Assembly (NCBI GenBank): GCA_023014365.1
Contig: JAEBUN010000012.1
Span: forward strand, 248,001-312,000
Direction: 5' to 3'
DNA length: 64,000 nt
From: Lepiota brunneoincarnata
Taxonomy: Eukaryota; Basidiomycota; Agaricomycetes; Agaricales; Agaricaceae
Below are positions 56,701 through 64,000 of this stretch, in pieces. The position numbers were made by a program, and so were the translations under genes. The notes beneath the pieces are model-generated. The model saw nothing but the letters and a program-made list of their open reading frames with translations, made no database searches and was not told the origin of the DNA. Numbering within the stretch: position 1 is the first letter of the stretch; each line of letters starts with the position of its first letter.

Positions 56701-57049
56701 TGCCCCCCGCAAGTCAACCTCACTCTCGGTGAGGGCCGCCCCAAATGGGTGTCCTCACAGGATAGAGCGCCAATCATCAACAGGCGTTTGCAAGGGCAAC
56801 CAAGAATCAAGCACGGATCAATCAATAAGTTCATCTAAGATTGATTTGATAAATATCTGCTAGGTAAAACAAACGCCTACAAGGGCAAGCTGAACGTCAA
56901 CCACAAACCAGTGGTAGGTGTATAAAACATCGTATGATCGAAAGCACATTAATGGGGTATTCTACTTAAAAAAAAAAATTCCCATAGATCCAAATAGGTT
57001 ACTTTCTGCACTTCGTCAGTCCAAACATGCAAATAGTTCCACAGCCATC
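53721..57049. other. 3.3 kb without a recognised gene
   Basis: The minus strand has a few hydrophobic stretches (55756-55529: LELIPCIVILATYALEDSRG and VMLLGFASGVPFNGL; and 55587-55114) that might be exons of a small membrane protein, but no consistent splice model emerged. No mobile-element signature seen. Confidence 0.35.
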
Positions 57050-60000
57050 TCATGAGGACGGCGACGTCGGTGATCCATTCTCTCCCTGCAGTAGCACTCT
57101 CGCGCTCAGTGGCGGGGATGATGATAGCGAGCTAGCTGGTGTAAGCAACGGGGGTGCACTCGATTTCACCGGCGAATCCCTGCCAACCTGCACAACAGCC
57201 GGCACGTTGGCCAACTGTCCTGCAACAGGAATCATTCCAGGACCAGGAGTTGTGGGCCGCGACACAGCAGGCGTATTCGTCTGTGACCTATTGTGCGCCA
57301 TATGTGCCCTGATCAGGTGCCCCGCCGCGAGTGCGCTCAACAACGACAATTCGCCGGCCATTACTGCCGCGGCGATTATCCTCGCAAGTACCTGCGCGTT
57401 GTGGCCGGGGTGTGTTGGGTGCGCGCCCTTGATCCCAAGCATTTCGAGTACCGATTGTTGAGGTGCGAGGACCGTACCACCACCGACGGTGCCGACCTCA
57501 ATCGAGGGCATGGAGACTGTCATGAGGAGATCTTCACCGTTGTTTATCCTGCCAAACGAGTCAGTATCCAAGAGTTATAATGATTAGGAAAAAAATGGAC
57601 GTACGGCTCCATCAACGTGATACAGTTCGAGCTCTCCACGTTCTGGGCAGGGTCCTGACCGGTCGCAATAAACATCGCCGTCAGGATATTCGCCGCATGG
57701 GCATTGAAGCCTCCAATCGATCCAGCCATCGCACTCCCAATCAAATTCTTCTTCAAGTTCAAGTTGCACAACGCCTCCACCGTCGTCTTCAGCACCGTCT
57801 TCACAACCTTGCCCGGCACAACAGCCTCCGCAACAACGCTCTTCCCTCTTCCCTCAATCCAGTTAATCGCCGCGGGCTTCTTATCCGTGCAGTAGTTACC
57901 GGAGAGCGCGAGAATGATCATCTCAGGGAAGTGCAGCTGCAGAACCTCGAGGGCTTTTTCGGTGCCCTTGGAGATCATGTTCATACCCATGGCGTCACCA
58001 GTAGCAGTCGCGAACCGAATATACAGTGTCCGCCCTGCGAGTGTGGTCTTAAGACTTTGCAACTTGGCGAAACGGGAAGTCGACTCAAAGGCCTGCTTGA
58101 CAGTTTCGTAGCCCTCTTCTGAAGCAATCCAAGCCTTGGCCTGAGCAGCTAACACGATAGAGGGGAAGTCGATTGCGGGACCACGTGTCATCGCATCTTG
58201 AGTGAGCACGGTAGTAACACCTCCCCCGGCATTGAGAGCCTTGCATCCACGCGAGGTTGACGCGACGAGTGTGCCTTCAGCTGTAGCCATGGGGAATAGG
58301 GAACATCTGGCCATCGATCTTGAGAGGACCAGCGATACCAAGAGGAAGGGGGATATATCCGACGACGTTCTCGCAGCAAGCACCGAGCACACGGGAGTAA
58401 TCATAGCTGGCCAGTGGAACATCCGACTTTTTCCAAAGTCTTGGTCGATGATTGACGAGCTGTCAAACAGTGTATTAGAATATGATTCACGAACAACAGA
58501 AAGAGGGACACTCACAGACAAGAGCCCGCCGAATCCTGACAGCCCTCTCAAGCTCATCCATACCAAGCACTTTCTCAAGCGCATACATCGCAATCTTGTT
58601 ATTCTGCGACAACAAAATGATCTCTTCGTCATTCAACATCTTTAAACTCAAGCTCAACGGCCTGGGTCCGTTGTCGAAGATGTCAATGCACGCTTCCAAG
58701 GACCTGACTTTCTCGTTACAAGGTGGAGTAAAAGCACCAGAATCGGTGAGCGGGGGTGTATTAAGCGAAGACTCGGCGGTCGCAGAGGCAGCAGCTTTGA
58801 GTTTCCGGTCGACATCCTCGAGAGTGAAAGTGGGGATCCCAAGGGGCAAGGGGCTTGACACAGCCCGGGCAGGTCTCGACACAGGGACGTGGATTGGAAG
58901 AGGCTCGAGCACATGCGACGGTGCAGTCGCGACGGGCGTGATTGACGAAGCGGGTGAGGAATCTTGCGCCATCTCCTCCTTTCCTTTGATAGCCGTCTCC
59001 TCCTTCTCTTTCTCCTGGTCTTCTTCCTCGAACCTAACGCCACTTTTTATACCGGCTCTACCAACAACTGGTAGTCCAAGGGCGATACCCTTCAGCAAAT
59101 AACCGTTCAGACTGATACTGATAGCTAAAAGCACCACAATCCACTTGGACATGATCGGATCACCGACGAGCCTCGTCCAACTCGACATGAACGATTCAAT
59201 TACTTCCGAAGTGGTTCTCCTACGCCGCTCAGCCGCATAGGAATTCTCATGATGGCGATGGGGTGACGTGAGTGATGAGTGACGGGCTAAAAGCTTGGAT
59301 GATCGATGTGATGAGAGAATGGAGGGAGGTGGAATGACTCGAATGTAGACGGGCGGAGAGACCTTGACCCAGACGTCCCGGGCGACGTGTTCCTCGCCAT
59401 TTTCACTAGCATCATCATTCACTTCGAGAACCACAGAGGCATCATCAGCAAGGGCTTGAAGAGCCGGTCGGAGGGCTGGTGAAGTGAGATCGACTCGTCG
59501 AATGCTGACTGAAGAATGTGAGGTATGGCGGGCAGGTGTGAGGGGAGTGATGAGATTTAGGATGTGCAGTGTCATGAAAGTTGCAATCTGAAACCCGAAC
59601 AGAGTAGTTAGACCAGGCGACCAGGAGGTACTGGGATAATCAGCGCACCAGAAGCAATTTCAGCCTCGCAACAGGGGTTCTCCTGCTTCTTACCCGAATA
59701 CAGAGTCCCCTTTTGCTTGGAGACTCTCTCGAGTCCCTTGATTAATCCGGACCCTTTCTCACCCAAGAGAGCACACGAGATCCTGTGTCTCAGACCTTTC
59801 GCCAGCGTCTGCTCCCCCTTGCTTCGCCGATCTGAAGAGAACTTGGAGCGGCCACTAGCGAGAGCGGAAGGTTTTCCGGATGCAGGGGAGAGAGATTTCA
59901 AGTTAAGGCTGCTTGCAATAGAAGACGTTGAGGATGAGCGGGAACGAGAGGAACGAGTCATTGCCCTTGCAGTCTTGATCCTCCGGACCTATGGAAAGAA

Positions 60001-62143
60001 TCGGAGGTTAGAACACATGTTCAATCCAGTGCAAAGAGCGAAGGGGGGATAATTCAACACAAAAGCAGAATGAAGAGATAGGGGAACAAAAGCAAGCAAT
60101 GGTCATGGCCAAAAAGAGAGACCATGTTATGATTCACAGCAACCCACGCACACGGTCTCAGCGAGACTGATTGACAGAGGTGGATGAAACAGTAGCACAG
60201 ACACAGAAACGGTCAAATCGAAGATGATAGGACTTGGGACACCAAGGACGGTGAGATCGCGGGGTATAGCTTGGGGGGGGGGGGGATGTTACTTTGCAAT
60301 GGAGTGTGACACGATGTAATATAATGATGGAGGCGGTGAAGCGGCAATGAGACGACCCGGCAGCGGAATTGTCACCAGTGGCAGCGAGGATGGAAGCCAC
60401 GCCACATCCCGCACAAGATGCCCCGCCCCGAACAGCCTGAGCACGATCAGATAACATTAGTCGTGCCAGGACTCGCAAAGAAGGCCAAAGACCGAGCGCT
60501 GGCATCGAAGAAGGACCTTCTACGATTGCCATGGCGTTCTTCCACTTCTTGGTCCGCCGTCTCTTGCCCCGGTCCCATCCACGCCCGGCGACGAAGGCAG
60601 GGGGAATGCACGTGACCGCTATGGGAGCAGCTGACCGGGTCACAATTGGCCGGTGCAACGGAAGAAGCACAACCACAACGGAAAGAAGACGATCCCAAAA
60701 CAAGAAAAGGTGCGGGAAGGTGTACCCCAGGCACCATCCGAGGTACCCTTACATCGGGGGCGCCCCCACGAACAGTGAAGTCATAAAAGGAAAAATAGGA
60801 AATGCAAAGGGACAGATGATCCCTCCAAGAACTCACCTCGATCATAACTCCGAGAATGGCGGCTAGGTAGGTGCACAACAGAACGCAATCCACCCCGAGA
60901 ATAAGCGCAGCAAGTCCACATATTTCCTTCAATCCACCCACTTTGGAGTATGCACCGACAACCAAGACTGCAATTTCGAGGATGTAATCTCTGATGATGG
61001 GTGGGTATACCTTGGTGAGACTTTCAGTGATGATCTTGGGGGCAGGCTTCATTTGAGCTCCAGGTACAGGCGACTGTGAGGAGATGCGGGTGTGTGAACA
61101 CAGTGCGCGCCAAGCGGAGAGGCTTATCGAACCCGATCGTACAGACCAGGAATGGTAAAGCTTCAGTTAACGCAACCGGATCCATAGGAATACGCAGAGC
61201 CATCGCAATCGGAAGGGCGATTAGGAGCGCGAGGACAGCACTAGAAAGAATGGCAAGGGGTAGCCAGAAATTGGAGCCAAGTCTCCGGGAACGGGTGATG
61301 AGGAGGAAGAAAGTGGTGTGCATTAGGATATAACCGGCAAGAATTAGCAGGATGTCGAGAGAATCCGCTTTCTTGGTGAGGTCCCAAAAACGTAGGACGA
61401 GGTTGCGAACAGCATAAGCGATCCAGGTGGGAGACCTCATCTGGTCGATGGAAATCTGGTCGGCAGCGGTACGGGCAGACTCGACCTGGAATTTGACACC
61501 AGCCTCGTCAGTGAAGACGCGCCCACCGTGCTCATTGGCTGTAAGGGCGGAAACCCAGTCGTCCCTTGCGTTGCCTGGCGCAAAGGCGAGGGTCTGTGCA
61601 AAAGCCCGCAAGGAGGCATGCTGATGTGTAAAGCAGGTAGATAGGGAGGAGTTGTAGAGACGGTGACAGATGTTGGGGTACTTGCGGCCAGTAGAACCGG
61701 GGAGGGCGGTGGTGAAGTAGCGTGTGAGGTTGTGAGTGGACTCGGAGAGGGGAGCATCCAGTAGGGAGATAGTTTCTGGGATAAGCTATAAAGTCGTGTC
61801 AGCTTAATTTCCAACTCCACATGAACGTAAATACTTTGTTATGAGGCGAGTCGAGGGTGAGGACGAGTTGCTGCAGCTCAAGGGATGTCGCGCGTTCGTC
61901 TGCCCGAGCATGGAAGTAGGCAGATTCACGAACGTTCACCCATTCATGGTGGCGGAGGATAGCGTATGCGGGACGGAGGGAGGGAGGTGGATAGGGTGAG
62001 TTGGCAGGCGAAAGAAAAGCGGAATACTTGATGGCGTTAAGGACATGGAAATAAGCAAGAGTGCCAACGATGCAGAAGAAGACGATGGTCTCTATGGGTG
62101 TGTAGGCTGCGTGGAGAGCAAATGGCTTGAGAAGGACACGCAT
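57050..62143 (-). CDS. HMGR: HMG-CoA reductase with sterol-sensing domain
   Basis: ER membrane enzyme that reduces HMG-CoA to mevalonate, the key step of sterol synthesis. Six exons: 62143-61835, 61785-60837, 59988-59649, 59587-58516, 58459-57605, 57548-57050. The N-terminus has membrane segments ([20 protein letters not shown], then [15 protein letters not shown]) and a sterol-sensing domain ([36 protein letters not shown]). After a Ser/Lys-rich linker comes the catalytic domain: [99 protein letters not shown], ending in HMAHNRSQ, the position of the AMPK/Snf1 phospho-serine in animal enzymes. Catalytic Glu, Lys, Asp and His are all present. Four +1 breaks (about 61070, 59674-59677, 58428-58432, 58291-58294); allowing for them gives 1340 codons (1339 aa). 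The intron 59989-60836 is 848 nt, far longer than any other here. Confidence 0.95.
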
Positions 62144-64000
62144 CTCTCAGCGCAAGTCCTGTGAGAGAGAGTGAGAGTGGGAGCGGTCTATCGTACCATT
62201 CATCATTCATATTTATTTCATCCATACCACCCAATCGGGAACATCGGACCCCGGACACCCCTGCCCTGCGACACAACCGGCCTCCGCCCTCTAGACAATA
62301 CTCCGGCCCTCCTTCTAGTCCTCCATCATCTCTTTCAACGTACGACCCTTCGCCTTGAGGCGGGCGCACAAACTTCTGTGTTGGCAGAAGTGGTATCTTT
62401 GCTCCAAAATGCGTCTAGCCCCCCCCTGCAGCCCTGTGTTGACGCTCTCCTCAAGGTCACCAGACTGAACACGAGCCCGCAACTGTGTCCTCCATCATGT
62501 CCTAATGGTTAGGCCGCTAATCTACATGTGGCTGTTATCCCACTAACGAAATCCGTGACGAACTCCCAACTACAGGTTGAAAGACTCGCCCCAATATCCT
62601 GCGTTTCATCTGAAATCTTATTCAATGAGCCCATGGCATGATGTCACCCCGTCACCTGTGTTAAGCAGACAAGCACAATCTAGCTTTATGGTGATATTCT
62701 CCACTCCACCTCTCCTATAAGGGCCCTACCGACTAATCATTGGTCGATCGGGTGGGCCACCCACCCTTCACTTTGACCTTGACATATGGGCCTCCCCGAA
62801 AAATTCCCTGGACGCGAATCCTCCTTCCCAGATCACTCGAAATAGTCCAACCCCTTGGAGAAACAAAGAGCCTGACAACAATGAATGATCCCGGAAGTAT
62901 GGAACGGAGCCTCTGATTCGACGACGGAGGCGGTACATACGGGTACATATCATTCCGCTCACCACGGCCCGGACCACACAGTGGCCCACAAAAACAGACT
63001 ACATATCGCTAATTGTTTCGCAAACGTTCCGGGCCAGACGAAGGTATCGCACCCGGACAAAAATAGCAAATACCTATAGATTGATACAAGATAGATTGTC
63101 TTAACTCCCAAATGGCAGTCAAAATTATGTTTCGAAAATAGGAACGCAGGCAATGCTTTTGGCGCCCGAGGCAGGACATTGGAGACGCCCAGCCCCGGGT
63201 TCTCTGTATGATATCTTGGACCGTTAGCACTACCTCCCGGCAATGCTTTGCTTAGACACATGTATATTCCTGCGAGATGGACGAGCCACTCCCGAGTATG
63301 ATCCAATGAAAATTCGCTTGTAGATGTCTGCCACAGGACTTCCCACCTCTCGGTGTGTCGGCAGAAAGAACAGGCTACTTTGATATCGATTAATCTATTA
63401 GTGTTCTCGCGAATGGTCGGTAACGTGATTGCCGGGCTGAATTTCTGCCTTCCGCTGTCACCAAAATTCCCTCCCACGTACGTATCTTCTACCTATCTAT
63501 CTACAGTAGCTGCAGACTTCTATCAGCACATCAACGCTAGCATATGGCATCATCGGGCTTGGGTCAGTCAAGTTATTCCCCGGCATTTTCATCTAGCCTT
63601 GCGACCCCCACCCGTCCCCTTGCCACTGCTCGAATTTTGATTACACCTAAAAGCACTCCCGAGTTTTGAATCTCGCCCTCTGGAGGCAAGTCACGGCTCA
63701 TCAGCGCCCGGCGCCTCAAATTTTGGGATCAACATCCAGAGATGATAAACAACTTGAGGGTTACCACGGCGCCCGCAATTAGGGTCTACCATCTTAGTTA
63801 AGAGCCAAGACCCACAGTTTTCCGGTTATCCCCTGAATGCTTGCTCCCTACCTCCAGGTCTTCTCGATTACTCCAAGTCCCTTCCAGTCCCCAGGTCACC
63901 AAGCCAAGGTGAGGACGGAGCCGACCGGTCCCTCAACTACCATCGAGCCTCTCAGGACCCCCGAGACGTTGTGCTAAACTATCTGATAATGGTTGGTCAT
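62144..64000. other. HMGR promoter and unassigned flank
   Basis: Holds the HMGR promoter and 5' UTR next to 62143. Farther out, open frames at 62959-63477 (-) and 63353-63640 (+) have no recognisable domain, no splice support and atypical composition. I see no gene that I can support. Confidence 0.45.

Noticed and set aside
60158..60703. 181-codon minus-strand ORF inside the HMGR intron
   Set aside because: The flanking HMGR exons already give a coding sequence divisible by three without it, and it has no HMGR-like or other recognisable sequence.
2414..61785. Programmed +1 frameshifting as explanation of the frame breaks
   Set aside because: The sites share no slippery motif or following stop codon, and they occur in unrelated housekeeping genes; homopolymer-type insertion errors explain them better.
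62490..62565. tRNA-like stretch (AATGGTTAGGCCGC)
   Set aside because: A D-arm-like sequence is visible, but no GGTTCRA-type B box and no convincing acceptor pairing follow.
1..64000. CRISPR arrays, rRNA genes, prokaryotic operons
   Set aside because: None seen; the sequence is clearly eukaryotic nuclear DNA.

Overview
The window is nuclear DNA from a filamentous fungus, most likely an agaricomycete basidiomycete. The genes are dense and cut by many short introns (about 45-65 nt, GT-AG), the proteins are fungal, and the mobile elements are Ty3-type chromoviruses and Tc1/mariner transposons. No species can be named from the sequence alone.

Layout. 1-21.9 kb is a gene-rich housekeeping block: the 3' part of a GH18 chitinase (+), RRP42 (-), an F-box-like gene (-), SWC5 (-), ribosomal protein eL42 (+), two related GNAT-fold genes (+), NAA15 (-), PDS5 (+) and an F-box gene (+). 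21.9-49.2 kb is an AT-rich mobile-element island. It holds three Tc1-like elements with TIRs of about 215 bp. Two of them are split by a Ty3/gypsy chromovirus with a clean 5-bp target-site duplication: an old one at 24663-35648 (TSD CATAC) and a young one at 38529-46684 (TSD ACATC, LTRs about 98% identical). The old one has itself been hit by a 461-bp solo LTR, a second LTR-like piece and an inverted pair of 1238-bp repeats. 49.2-64 kb holds a carboxylesterase (-) and HMG-CoA reductase (-), separated by about 5.8 kb in which I recognise no gene.

The genes are not one pathway. They cover RNA decay (RRP42), chromatin (SWC5), translation (eL42), N-terminal acetylation (NAA15), cohesion (PDS5) and sterol synthesis (HMGR). 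Two divergent pairs share compact promoters: SWC5/eL42 (386 bp between start codons) and NAA15/PDS5 (46 bp).

Most notable observations. (1) Thirteen apparent frame breaks in seven conserved genes are all of the +1 type, many in short homopolymer or dinucleotide runs; with the exon models given, every gene then closes to a multiple of three. This looks like insertion-biased sequencing error rather than gene decay. (2) Both chromoviruses carry an extra ORF after pol with CCHC zinc knuckles, overlapping a second long frame in the young copy. (3) The damage in the young element (both in-frame stops, the lost integrase Glu, and 6 of 7 LTR differences) can all be explained by CpG transitions. (4) Two introns (eL42, PDS5) appear to be GC-AG.
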